Part shown: positions 24,020-31,375 of the stretch, piece after piece
Numbering within the stretch: the first letter of the stretch is position 1
Layout of the letters: every line of letters begins with the position of its first letter
Source of the DNA: JALYIM01 sp040003205
Lineage (GTDB): Bacteria; Acidobacteriota; Terriglobia; Terriglobales; Acidobacteriaceae
Assembly: GCA_040003205.1 (NCBI GenBank)
Contig: JBDUDA010000007.1
Location: 1 to 31,375 of the forward strand
DNA length: 31,375 nucleotides
Reading direction: 5' to 3'
Made by a program: the position numbers and the translations under genes
The notes under the pieces: generated by a model
The model's input: the letters and a program-made list of their open reading frames with translations, nothing else
What the model was told of the DNA's origin: nothing
Database searches by the model: none

Positions 24020-24513
24020 AAATTCTCATTGCGGAGGATGATCCTCTGTTTCGCAGCCTTCTGGCAGAGCTGTTGTCGCCGGAATTCGAAGTCGTAATTT
24101 CCGAGGATGGGATGCAGGCGCGAGACATTCTGCTTCAGGAACACGCGCCAAACATGGCCCTCTTGGAGTGGATCATGCCTGAAATCACCGGCCCGCAACT
24201 TTGCCGGGAGTTGCGCGCGCATGCGAAGACTGCCGGAACGTATCTGATCCTGCTGACCGCGAAAAACGATTCGGCCGACATCATTGCCGGCCTCCGCGCT
24301 GGGGCCGACGATTACATCACCAAACCATTCGTTACGGAAGAGCTGCGGGCAAGGGTCCGCATCGGACGCCGCGTGCTCGAGATGCAGGCAACTATAAACA
24401 GTCAGAGGGATGCCTTGGAAGAGGCGGCCGGCCGTGAGATGGAGTTGAAAACCAGCATCAGGGTGAGAGCTGAAGTGCGCCTGCCCGAGCAAGCGCGCCA
24501 CGCCAAACCCTAA
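24016..24513 (+). CDS. Atypical receiver-domain regulator with Asp-to-Glu phospho-site
   Basis: A 165-aa receiver protein. The acidic pair (AEDD, residues 6-9), Thr in LLTAK, GADDYITKPF with the conserved Lys, and all helices are present. At the phospho-acceptor position, however, the codon is GAG: the block reads ALLEWIMPEITG, so E51 replaces the usual Asp. Glu at this site often mimics the phosphorylated state. After the receiver comes a coiled-coil segment (RRVLEMQATINSQRDALEEAA), the kind that links receivers to GGDEF or kinase domains, but the protein ends ~30 residues later without one. It is coupled to the HPt gene by ATGA and converges with the sugar transporter gene. Confidence 0.88.
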   Translation: MKILIAEDDPLFRSLLAELLSPEFEVVISEDGMQARDILLQEHAPNMALLEWIMPEITGPQLCRELRAHAKTAGTYLILLTAKNDSADIIAGLRAGADDYITKPFVTEELRARVRIGRRVLEMQATINSQRDALEEAAGREMELKTSIRVRAEVRLPEQARHAKP

Positions 24514-24546
24514 ACTTCCGCAGACCGCCGCCGGAAAATACTTCAA

Positions 24547-25839
24547 TCACGCTAAGGTTGTAAGCGGTCGGGACCCTCGGAATCCGTAATAAACGATATA
24601 GAGATAGCAGACAGCAGGCAAAATGAATGCGTGATGAATGCCAATTTTGTCTGCCAGTTCTCCCACTATCACGGGAAGAAGCGCGCCTCCGACAATTGCC
24701 ATCACCATGATGCTGGAGCCTTTCCCCGTAAGCGGTCCGAGCCCTGCGATGCCGGACGTAAAAATACTGGGAAACATGACCGAATTGAAGAGTCCCACCA
24801 GGATGATGCTCCACATCGCGACGTGTCCGGTCGTCATCATTGAAATACCGACCAGAAGAAACGCTATTACCGCCGCAGTTCCCAGCACCGTCCCGGTGCG
24901 CACCCGTTGCAGAATGGCGGACCCTATAAATCTGCCAACCATTGCCCCGCCCCAGTAAAAGGACACGAATCCGGCGGCGACTTTTTGAGAAATGTTTCCG
25001 ATGTCCGGCTGACTAAAGTAATTCACCAGAAAACTTCCGATGGAGACTTCAGCACCCACATATACGAAAATTCCCACCGCTCCCAGCAAGAGGTGACGAA
25101 ATTTCCAGATGCTGGTGTTTAACGGATGGCCCGCCTCGTGCGGATCGGCAGCGGCAATCACCGGCAATTTATAAAAAGCAATCACCGAGCCCAAAGCAAT
25201 CGCGATCAGCCCCAACCCCAAATATGGCAGCTTGACCGACGAAGCCTGCTGTAAACGGTAAGCCTGCAATGCCGGTTCCGAAAGCTGGCGCAGATCTTCC
25301 ATGCTTCTGGGAGCAGCGCTCAGGATAAAGAGTCCTCCCAGATAGGGAGCGATCGTGGTGCCGAGCGAATTGAATGCCTGCGTCAAATTCAACCGGCTGG
25401 AGGCGGTTTCTGGAGGTCCGAGCACAGCCACGTAGGGATTGGCGGAAACTTGTAGCGCGGTGATTCCAGCAGCTAGAACGATCAGGGCCGCGAGGAATAA
25501 CGGGAACGAAGGGGCACTAGCTGCGGGAATAAAGAGCAGCGCCCCAAATCCCATGGTGAACAAGCCGCCAACCATGGTCTTCTTGTAGCCGATCCACTCG
25601 ATTATTTTCCCGGCAGGCAGAGAAAAAACAAAATACGCGGAGAAAAAAGCAAATTGAACCAGCATCACCTTGGCATAGCTCAAATCGAAAATTGCCTTAA
25701 GATGAGGCACCAGAATATCGTTCAAACATGTTAAAAAACCCCACATAAAGAAGAGGGTGGTGACCATTGCCATTGCTCTTCCGTCGGTTGAGCGTGGTGC
25801 CGAGACCGCGAGAGGACTCTTAATTCCGGCCGTTTCCAT
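24547..25839 (-). CDS. FucP/GluP-type sugar:proton symporter (MFS)
   Basis: A 430-aa major-facilitator protein with 12 hydrophobic helices. It matches the FucP family: FMWGFLTCLNDILVPHLK (with D41, the equivalent of E. coli FucP Asp46), FFSAYFVFSLPAGKIIEWIGYKK, and ALQVSANPYVAVLGPPETASSRLNLTQAFNSLGT. At the position of FucP Glu135 there is Gln130. That is the form seen in the glucose/galactose (GluP) branch, so L-fucose is not the likely substrate. GGAGAAAAG before the ATG supports the start. No sugar catabolic gene adjoins it. The HAD hydrolase lies upstream on the same strand, about 100 bases away. Confidence 0.9.
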   Translation of the reverse strand: METAGIKSPLAVSAPRSTDGRAMAMVTTLFFMWGFLTCLNDILVPHLKAIFDLSYAKVMLVQFAFFSAYFVFSLPAGKIIEWIGYKKTMVGGLFTMGFGALLFIPAASAPSFPLFLAALIVLAAGITALQVSANPYVAVLGPPETASSRLNLTQAFNSLGTTIAPYLGGLFILSAAPRSMEDLRQLSEPALQAYRLQQASSVKLPYLGLGLIAIALGSVIAFYKLPVIAAADPHEAGHPLNTSIWKFRHLLLGAVGIFVYVGAEVSIGSFLVNYFSQPDIGNISQKVAAGFVSFYWGGAMVGRFIGSAILQRVRTGTVLGTAAVIAFLLVGISMMTTGHVAMWSIILVGLFNSVMFPSIFTSGIAGLGPLTGKGSSIMVMAIVGGALLPVIVGELADKIGIHHAFILPAVCYLYIVYYGFRGSRPLTTLA

Positions 25840-25939
25840 TTCTTTTCTCCGCTATCTAAAATTCTTAGTAAGCTGCTTCTTCTTCCCGTCGTTCACGAAT
25901 CCAAAGCCGCCGTATTCCGCGACCACGTAAAGAATGAAT

Positions 25940-26635
25940 TCATATCAATTTTTGCGCGGAGATCCGCAAATCGAATGTAGAGGCCACACGCTCCATAGTG
26001 CCCTCCAAATTGTCAAATAACACGCTGTTCATTCCGGCTCTAATGGCGCCGTCGACGTTCTCCTGACGATCATCCAAAAACAAAACTTCCCCAGGAAGTG
26101 AATGGACTTCATCCAGACATACCTGATAAATCGCCGCTTCCGGTTTGACGGCCCTTACGTCGCAAGAGAAGATGAAGCGCTCGAAAACCGAAAGCCACTG
26201 GCACCTTCCCACCAGATTGCGGCTAAGTTCAAGCGGCATGTTCGACAGTACTGCCAATTCCAATCCCGCTTGCCGCAACTGCGTGGCCCACCGCACGGTA
26301 GCTTCGTCGGGGCGCGACCAACTTTGGGTATCGATTTCAACGAGATTCTCAATCATCGCGGGAGTTAGCGCAGCAGCAGCGCTCTGATCGTTTACCGAGC
26401 CATCGCAAGTCTTTGCCGCCGCGACGGCGACCTCTGTCCAGTACGACACTACGTCTAAATCACCGCGATCGTAGGTAAGGCGCGGCCGCCAGTAAAGTTC
26501 TTCAAAACGCTGGGTGGAAATTTTGAATATGGCCGCCATCGATTCCACGTCCGAACGCAGCGGCGGACGAGCCAGCACCTGGCCGTAATCAAAGATTACG
26601 ACTTGTATAGGAATTTTCTGGTTAGAAGTATTCAT
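25940..26635 (-). CDS. HAD-superfamily hydrolase (subfamily IA-like)
   Basis: A 231-aa haloacid-dehalogenase-fold hydrolase, probably a small-molecule phosphatase. Motif I is VVIFDYGQVL with nucleophile D16. The +2 residue is Gly, not Asp, as in the DYGGVL branch related to the epoxide-hydrolase N-domain. Motif II is AVLSNMP (Ser), motif III uses Lys in AVKPEAAIY, and motif IV is EVLFLDDRQENV. An alpha-helical cap of ~100 residues sits between motifs I and II. The start ATG is followed by a polar leader. The gap to the upstream DUF4242 gene (268 bases, divergent) shows no clear promoter or repeat. Confidence 0.9.
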   Translation of the reverse strand: MNTSNQKIPIQVVIFDYGQVLARPPLRSDVESMAAIFKISTQRFEELYWRPRLTYDRGDLDVVSYWTEVAVAAAKTCDGSVNDQSAAAALTPAMIENLVEIDTQSWSRPDEATVRWATQLRQAGLELAVLSNMPLELSRNLVGRCQWLSVFERFIFSCDVRAVKPEAAIYQVCLDEVHSLPGEVLFLDDRQENVDGAIRAGMNSVLFDNLEGTMERVASTFDLRISAQKLI

Positions 26636-26903
26636 TCATTCGACCACCTTGAATTGTATCGTCCAACTAGCCGGAGAAACTCCGCAAACACAAAACAAAA
26701 CTATCAGAGCAACGGTCAGCGTTACCCAAGCCTGGCTCACATGGTAGGAAGTAAGCTGGAGAAGAACTCCTGGGGAGCTGCGTCCAAACCGTAGGGCTGC
26801 GCTTCGCCGCAATTTGCATTAGAATAAGCGCCGTCGCAAACCTGGCCATTGGATCGGCAAAGAATCCAGACCAGGCACACTGCAAACCATAGAGAGAGGC
26901 AAC

Positions 26904-27179
26904 ATGCCGAAATACGTGATTGAGCGCGACATTCCGGGGGCAGGTGATCTAACGCCTCAGCAGATTCAGGCAATTTCTCAAAAATCCTGTGGCGTTCTGC
27001 GCGAACTGGGTCCGCAGATTCAGTGGGTACAAAGTTACGTGACTGCCGACAGAATCTATTGCATCTACATCGCACCGAACGAAGACATGGTCAAGGAGCA
27101 CGCCAAGCAGGGTGGGTTTCCGGCAAACCGGGTTTCCGAGGTGAAGCAGATCATAGATCCCACTACGGCTGAGGGCTGA
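26904..27179 (+). CDS. DUF4242 (SCO4226-type nickel-binding) small protein
   Basis: A 91-aa protein with one ferredoxin-like fold. PKYVIERDIPGAG opens the domain. IQWVQSYVTADRIYCIYIAPNEDMVKEHAKQGGFPANRVSEVKQIIDPT forms the second half in the DUF4242 pattern, with the EHA segment that includes the His expected to bind nickel in the family's one studied member. Physiological role is unknown. AGAGAGG lies 5 bases before the ATG, and the start fits the domain. It converges with the RNB ribonuclease, 13 bases away. It stands alone on its strand. Confidence 0.85.
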   Translation: MPKYVIERDIPGAGDLTPQQIQAISQKSCGVLRELGPQIQWVQSYVTADRIYCIYIAPNEDMVKEHAKQGGFPANRVSEVKQIIDPTTAEG

Positions 27180-27192
27180 AACACTTAGAGGA

Positions 27193-28701
27193 TCACCCTT
27201 CGCGGGCAAAATCAATATATCCGCGCTGAACATCGGTTCTGATGAGTTTCACCCGTAATCTGTCACCTACGTCAACACCTTCCTGGCCTTGAGCCAGCAA
27301 CCCTTCGGCATGCGGTTGCAGCACTCGGACGAAAGTTCCTTTTGACGTCACACCCGTTACCATGGCGTCGAAAGTTTCGCCGATCCTGCGGCTCATTACC
27401 ACCGCCGCAATCTTCTTCGCCATTTTGCGCTCAACTTTTCGCGCCGCATCTTCTTTGGACGTGCAGTTGCGAGCAATGGCGTCCAGTTCCCCGTCGGAGT
27501 ATGGCGTGGGCTCGGCGGAGAGTGTTGCCTTCACCAGCCGCTGTGTTACAAGATCTGCGAAGCGGCGATTGGGAGCGGTGGAGTGGGTATAGTCAAGCAC
27601 GGCTAAACCGAAGTGGCCCTGCTCGGGGTCGCCCGGACGTTCCAGCACGTATTCACCGGGCCCCATCAGCTTAATCACCGCGAGTGAAAGGTCGGCGAAG
27701 TGATCTGGGTCCGCGGATTTTCTCTGCATTAAAAATTCATTCAAAGCCTTCGAATCCGGTTCGGAGGGCAGGTTGCCCCCTTGTTCCGCGGCCAGTTGCT
27801 TGATCCGGTCCCAGCGTTCGGGAGTCTTCACCACCCGTCGAATTGAGGAGATCTTCTTCTCCTGGAGCATGCGGGCCACTACCCCATTGGCGGCAATCAT
27901 GAAGTCTTCGATAAGTTCGGTGGCGCGATTCTTCTCCTGCTTCACCAAACCCGTAACCTGCTCGTTCCGCATCAGTGGACGAACTTCGATAGTCTCGATT
28001 TCCAGCGCTCCACGAAGGTGGCGTTGCTGCCGCAACGATTGCGCGGCTTCATCCTGAAGCTTGAGCTGAGCTTGCAACTCAGTGGATGCGGCAACCTTCG
28101 GCGGCGCGGATTCTTGGGACGGCTTCTCCAGCCATGCCCCCACGGCGTCGTACGCAAGCTGCGCCTTGTTGCGGATGAGAGCACGGTAAATATCGCTGGA
28201 CAGGACTTCCCCGTCAGTTCCAACTACGAATTCGGTCACCACGACTGCCTTGTCCGCCGTCTCCAATAGCGACGTGATGCCGGTGGAAAGCTGCTCGGGC
28301 AGCATTGGAAACATTCGCACGCCGGTGTACACGCTGGTAGTTGCATTTGCCGCATACTGATCGATCGCGGAGCCCTTGGGCACAAGCGCGTCCACATCGG
28401 CGATTCCTATGCGAACTCGCACCTTCCCATCGGACAGGCGTTCCGCGACTTCTACCTGGTCCAGGTCGCGCGAGGTGTCGTTGTCGATGGAAGACCACAG
28501 CAGACTACGGAGATCCTGAACCGACCCCTCGGACGCAGACACGATTTCAGCATGCGACTGGAGTCCAGCGACTTCCCGCTGCACATCAGGGGGGAGATCG
28601 GGTTCGAATCCGTATTCGATCATGACCTGTTTCGCCGCCGCCCGCAGGTCGACTGACTGAGGCTGCCGTACCTGATGGTTTTGAGGTTCAGGATTATCCA
28701 T
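27193..28701 (-). CDS. Short RNB-domain ribonuclease (RNase II/R family)
   Basis: A 3'-5' exoribonuclease-family protein of 502 aa. It lacks the two N-terminal cold-shock domains of RNase R, so it is about 200-300 aa shorter. The RNB active-site block is SIDNDTSRDLDQVEV: D73, D79 and D81 align with the RNase II Asp201, Asp207 and Asp209, but the fourth Asp (210) is Gln82. The downstream STAPNRRFADLV carries the paired arginines expected near the RNA backbone. The C-terminus is S1-like (FDAMVTGVTSKGTFVRVL... GLLAQGQEG). AAGGAAATCT before the ATG gives the start. The DLDQ form may mark a subfamily with altered metal binding. The gene is upstream of nothing co-directional except the SGNH hydrolase. 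Confidence 0.88.
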   Translation of the reverse strand: MDNPEPQNHQVRQPQSVDLRAAAKQVMIEYGFEPDLPPDVQREVAGLQSHAEIVSASEGSVQDLRSLLWSSIDNDTSRDLDQVEVAERLSDGKVRVRIGIADVDALVPKGSAIDQYAANATTSVYTGVRMFPMLPEQLSTGITSLLETADKAVVVTEFVVGTDGEVLSSDIYRALIRNKAQLAYDAVGAWLEKPSQESAPPKVAASTELQAQLKLQDEAAQSLRQQRHLRGALEIETIEVRPLMRNEQVTGLVKQEKNRATELIEDFMIAANGVVARMLQEKKISSIRRVVKTPERWDRIKQLAAEQGGNLPSEPDSKALNEFLMQRKSADPDHFADLSLAVIKLMGPGEYVLERPGDPEQGHFGLAVLDYTHSTAPNRRFADLVTQRLVKATLSAEPTPYSDGELDAIARNCTSKEDAARKVERKMAKKIAAVVMSRRIGETFDAMVTGVTSKGTFVRVLQPHAEGLLAQGQEGVDVGDRLRVKLIRTDVQRGYIDFAREG

Positions 28702-28755
28702 AGATTTCCTTCGTCGGCAACCGCACAGCTTGGTGGCAATTTGGAAGTTCGGCGA

Positions 28756-29565
28756 CTAGCGAGCCCGCAGTGCTCGCTCGATTGCAGCGGACGCTATGGG
28801 AGCCATGATTTTGTATCCAGCAGGATTCGGGTGCAAACCATCCTCAGCCAGGTCGCGCTTTAGATAACCCTTTTCGTCCACCAGGGCACTGAAATAATCA
28901 GCGTACCCGTGTTTATGGGCGGCACAGTAATCCTGTAACCAGTGGTTAAGGCTGGAAATTTTTTCGGGGGAACGCAGCACGAACAAATCCTGGGCCGCAG
29001 GCGTGTAGTCATTGACCGGCAGAACGGAGCAGAAAATTACCCGAATGTTGCTGGCTTCCGCGAGTTCGGCCAGGGATGCGTAATTCGCTTCGATTTCTTC
29101 GAGCGTCATAGGCCCTGTGTTCCCGGCTATGTCGTTAGTGCCCGCGAGAATAATGACGACGCGAGGATGTAAATCTATGACGTCTTCACGAAAACGGATG
29201 AGCATTTGGGGAGTGGTCTGACCTGAAATTCCGCGATTTACATAGGCTTTGCCCGGGAAATAGTCGGCGAGCGGCCAGCCATCTGTAATCGAATCGCCCA
29301 TGAAGACCACTCGGTCTTTCGCTGGCGGACCGGCTTTCAACTCCGCATTGGCAGTTCTATATCTCGCTAACTCACCGAAGTCATCGGTGAGGGCCGGCAT
29401 TCTGGATTTCCGCCATTCTTCGCGATGCGCTTCAGCGTTGCGGCGAGCGTCAACCGTTTTCGCCGGCGCAGAAGGGTCCGGACTTTGCCCCGCTGCCACT
29501 CCAGAAATAAGCAGTCCCAATACAAACAAGACGTGCGTGGCTTTGCGTTGTCGCTGACAGTTCAT
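28756..29565 (-). CDS. Exported SGNH/GDSL hydrolase
   Basis: A 269-aa secreted esterase-type hydrolase. A signal peptide is seen at the N-terminus (THVLFVLGLLISGVAAG). Block I is FMGDSITDGW (Ser92), block II is NRGISGQTT (Gly), block III is AGTNDI (Asn144), and block V is EDGLHPN (Asp242, His245), so the catalytic triad and oxyanion residues are complete. A Lys/Arg-rich segment follows the signal. Likely substrates are acetylated or esterified carbohydrates, but this is not shown by the sequence. TAGGAGAAATAG before the ATG sets the start. It is downstream of nothing else on its strand and is separated from the RNB gene by about 54 bases. Confidence 0.93.
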   Translation of the reverse strand: MNCQRQRKATHVLFVLGLLISGVAAGQSPDPSAPAKTVDARRNAEAHREEWRKSRMPALTDDFGELARYRTANAELKAGPPAKDRVVFMGDSITDGWPLADYFPGKAYVNRGISGQTTPQMLIRFREDVIDLHPRVVIILAGTNDIAGNTGPMTLEEIEANYASLAELAEASNIRVIFCSVLPVNDYTPAAQDLFVLRSPEKISSLNHWLQDYCAAHKHGYADYFSALVDEKGYLKRDLAEDGLHPNPAGYKIMAPIASAAIERALRAR

Positions 29566-29926
29566 AAGCTATTTCTCCTAGATAAAGAATCAATTTAACT
29601 TACCAGAAGACGAGTCAAGGGAGTGGCTTGCAAACGGAGAATTATCGAAAATTTGCACTATTCAAGAGATGGTTTGCCTGACTTGTCAAAAACTTGTCAA
29701 ATCTCCACCCCAATCGTGCTGCACTCGCGCGCGCGGGAGTAAGCTTAGTTCAGTGCAACATTGATGGGAATCTTGCGGTAACGAGGCTGGCGTGCTTAGA
29801 CTGAGAGAAATCCCTGCCCCACCAGCACGGCCGAAAACGTTCGCGGAGGATGTATACGTGGAACGCAAGGAGGGGATGCTAAAGGTCATGCCTTTCGGCT
29901 CCGCTCCCGTACAGCGCGAAATAAAC
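29566..29926. other. Regulatory gap before the OmpR-type regulator
   Basis: About 360 bases divergent between the SGNH hydrolase and the regulator. It holds the Pho-box-like repeat at 29683 and possible upstream starts of the regulator. Two ribosome sites precede alternative starts: GGAGG at 29845-29849 before GTG 29858, and AAGGAGG at 29867-29873, too close to ATG 29876 and 14 bases before ATG 29888. I see no other gene and no strong -10/-35 pair. Confidence 0.55.
29683..29701 (+). promoter_or_regulatory. PhoB-box-like direct repeat (TTGTCA, 11-base period)
   Basis: TTGTCAAA occurs at 29683 and again at 29694, exactly 11 bases apart. PhoB boxes of E. coli are tandem 11-base units with CTGTCA cores separated by an A/T-rich spacer, and this site fits that layout with one change per core (TTGTCA). 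It lies upstream of an OmpR/PhoB-family regulator, so autoregulation is plausible. No clear -10 hexamer follows at the usual distance. Confidence 0.45.
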
Positions 29927-30613
29927 ATGAATGAAATGGAACGCATTCTGGTGGTGGAAGATGACCGCGCGGTGCAGAAAGCGCTGAAGCGCCTTTTCGA
30001 GGCGGAAGGTTTCGGAGTCGAAATCAGCGGAGACGGCCGCTCCGCGCTGGAAGCTTTCAAGTCATCCACTCCGGCTGCGGTTATTTTGGATATGCGTCTC
30101 CCGCTGCTGTCAGGCCGCGACGTTTGCCGCGAAATCAAGCAACAGTCTCCCACGCTTCCAATCATCGTCTTAAGCGCGGCCAGCGATGTTTCGGACAAAG
30201 TTTCGCTCCTTGAGTTGGGCGCTGACGACTACGTCACCAAGCCGTTCAGCCCGCGTGAGTTGCTGGCAAGGGTGCGTGCGGCCATACGGCGGACGACGCG
30301 ACCTCCCAGTTCCGATACTGCGGCTTTCGATGGCGTGTCAGTCGATTTCACGCGGATGGAAGTAGTGCGTGACGGAAACTCGGTGGAGTTAACGGCGCAG
30401 GAATTCAAGACGTTGAAATTTTTTACCCGCAATGCGCATCGGGTGATCACGCGCGACGAACTGCTGAACGAAGTCTGGGGATATCAAAATTATCCTTCGA
30501 CCCGCACAGTGGACAATCACATTCTGAAATTGCGCCAGAAGCTCGAAAAAGATCCGGCGAATCCAGTCCACTTCCGCACCGTTCACGGGACAGGCTACAA
30601 GTTCGTTCCCTGA
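29927..30613 (+). CDS. OmpR/PhoB-family response regulator (receiver + winged helix)
   Basis: DNA-binding response regulator of 228 aa counted from ATG 29927. The receiver has VVEDD (acidic pair), phospho-acceptor D55 in VILDMRLPLLSG, S83 and K105 in DDYVTKPFSPREL. The trans_reg_C winged helix (~135-228) contains LTAQEFKTLKFF, VITRDELLNEVWG, TVDNHILKLRQKLE and VHGTGYKFVP. The start is not settled: ATG 29936, ATG 29888 and GTG 29858 are also in frame, and the GTG has the best ribosome site. A sensor kinase gene follows about ten bases downstream. Together they form a two-component pair, possibly phosphate-linked given the upstream repeat. Confidence 0.93.
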   Translation: MNEMERILVVEDDRAVQKALKRLFEAEGFGVEISGDGRSALEAFKSSTPAAVILDMRLPLLSGRDVCREIKQQSPTLPIIVLSAASDVSDKVSLLELGADDYVTKPFSPRELLARVRAAIRRTTRPPSSDTAAFDGVSVDFTRMEVVRDGNSVELTAQEFKTLKFFTRNAHRVITRDELLNEVWGYQNYPSTRTVDNHILKLRQKLEKDPANPVHFRTVHGTGYKFVP

Positions 30614-30655
30614 AAATTGCAGATGCGATCAGGGTGGTATATGAGGAACGGACGC

Positions 30656-31375
30656 ATGGTGAAACTTAGGCTTCGGACCAAGTTTCTGCTCTCCATGCTG
30701 CTGATTTCCGCAGGCCTCACCTGCGTCAGCTTTTTGTTCGTCCAGCACTCGGTGAAGAAGCAGATAAGAAGAGAAATTGTTGCCGACCTGAACAACTCCG
30801 TTACCACCTTTCAAAACTTTCATCACGAACGCGAAATCACCCTAAGCCATTCCGCCGAACTCTTGTCTAACATGCCCTACCTGCGCTCCCTCATGACTAC
30901 GCAAGACCAGGCTACGATCCAGGATGCCTCGGGCGATTGGTGGCATCTGGCGGGCAGCGACCTTTTTCTGCTAGCGAATCGCACGGGGGACGTGGTGGCC
31001 TTACACACTTCGTCGGCGGATTTTACCCGTGAGATGGCGCAAGAATCATTGACCTCTTCCATCGCCGCTCCAGAACGGGCCGTGTGGTGGTTTGGCGCCC
31101 CCCACTTGTATCAGGTCTTTTTGAAGCCCATCTATTTTGGTCCCGCAGTCGAGAATCGGTTGCTCGGCTTTCTGGTGATCGGCTACGAGATTGATGACAA
31201 TGTGGCATCGCAGGTCAGTCGCGTTGCAGCCAGCCAGGTTGCTTTTTATTACGGCGACACCATCGTCCGAAGCACCCTTGCCACGCCCCAGCAGGACGAA
31301 CTCGTGAGACAAAACTGGGTCGCGTCCGAAGCGGCCATTTCCCCTCCGCAGGAGATTCAATTGCGAGAGGAAAGA
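30656..31375 (+). CDS. Sensor histidine kinase, N-terminal part (runs off the window)
   Basis: The reading frame is open from here to the last base (240 codons). A helix FLLSMLLISAGLTCVSFLFV at about residues 9-28 crosses the membrane. A long periplasmic region follows (helix DLNNSVTTFQNFHHEREITLSHSAELL, then mixed strands such as SDLFLLANRTGDVVALH and RLLGFLVIGYEID), the pattern of a Cache-type sensor. The HAMP, dimerisation and ATPase parts would lie beyond the window, so kinase identity is inferred from position after the regulator. ATG 30656 follows GAGGA by 9 bases; ATG 30641 or 30623 are alternatives. Confidence 0.78.
   Translation, partial: MVKLRLRTKFLLSMLLISAGLTCVSFLFVQHSVKKQIRREIVADLNNSVTTFQNFHHEREITLSHSAELLSNMPYLRSLMTTQDQATIQDASGDWWHLAGSDLFLLANRTGDVVALHTSSADFTREMAQESLTSSIAAPERAVWWFGAPHLYQVFLKPIYFGPAVENRLLGFLVIGYEIDDNVASQVSRVAASQVAFYYGDTIVRSTLATPQQDELVRQNWVASEAAISPPQEIQLREER

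Noticed and set aside
24514..24546. Short TTCCG/CGGAA hairpin between the convergent receiver and sugar transporter genes
   Set aside because: The stem is only five pairs with a long loop and no T run, too weak for a terminator call.

Overview
The window looks like a chromosomal segment from an Acidobacteriota bacterium (Terriglobia/Koribacter-like). This is inferred from gene content and protein style, since no rRNA or marker search could be run. Supporting points are a DUF1844 gene joined to a PhnP-like hydrolase, menaquinone methyltransferase and aroB genes, a small Tad pilus gene set, a PEP-CTERM surface protein, frequent TTG/GTG starts and moderately high GC. Most of it is ordinary housekeeping and envelope sequence. 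I see no tRNA, rRNA, CRISPR array, insertion sequence or phage gene.

Region 1-5.0 kb: an isopropylmalate-dehydrogenase-type gene and the start of an exported protein run leftward. A rightward set follows: ygfZ, DUF1844, MBL hydrolase and ribF. Region 5.0-7.9 kb (leftward): EamA exporter, OsmC-like protein, and a CDF metal exporter with what look like three tandem C-terminal domains. Region 8.0-10.2 kb (rightward): parvulin-like foldase overlapping an SDR epimerase. Region 10.2-15.5 kb (leftward): menG, aroB, TerC, a glutaminyl-cyclase-like lipoprotein, and tatB-tatC, with tatC interrupted by an in-frame TAA.

Region 15.7-20.6 kb (rightward): an S41 processing protease with its own promoter and a good terminator, then a mini Tad cluster (prepilin peptidase, two TadE-like pseudopilins, and a TadG-like protein broken at a run of nine G). 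Region 20.6-22.8 kb (leftward): an AMIN+STN periplasmic protein and a PEP-CTERM protein. Region 23.2-24.5 kb (rightward): a kinase-less phosphorelay group made of a receiver, an HPt protein and a second receiver whose phospho-acceptor Asp is Glu. Region 24.5-29.6 kb: FucP/GluP-type sugar transporter, HAD hydrolase, DUF4242 protein, short RNB ribonuclease and SGNH hydrolase. The right edge holds an OmpR/PhoB-type regulator and the start of its sensor kinase, preceded by a PhoB-box-like direct repeat.

The points most worth checking are the two disrupted envelope genes (tatC, tadG), the phosphorelay group with the Asp-to-Glu receiver, the Pho-box-like repeat, and the triple-domain CDF exporter. 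I do not see a clearly new multi-gene defence or mobile system.
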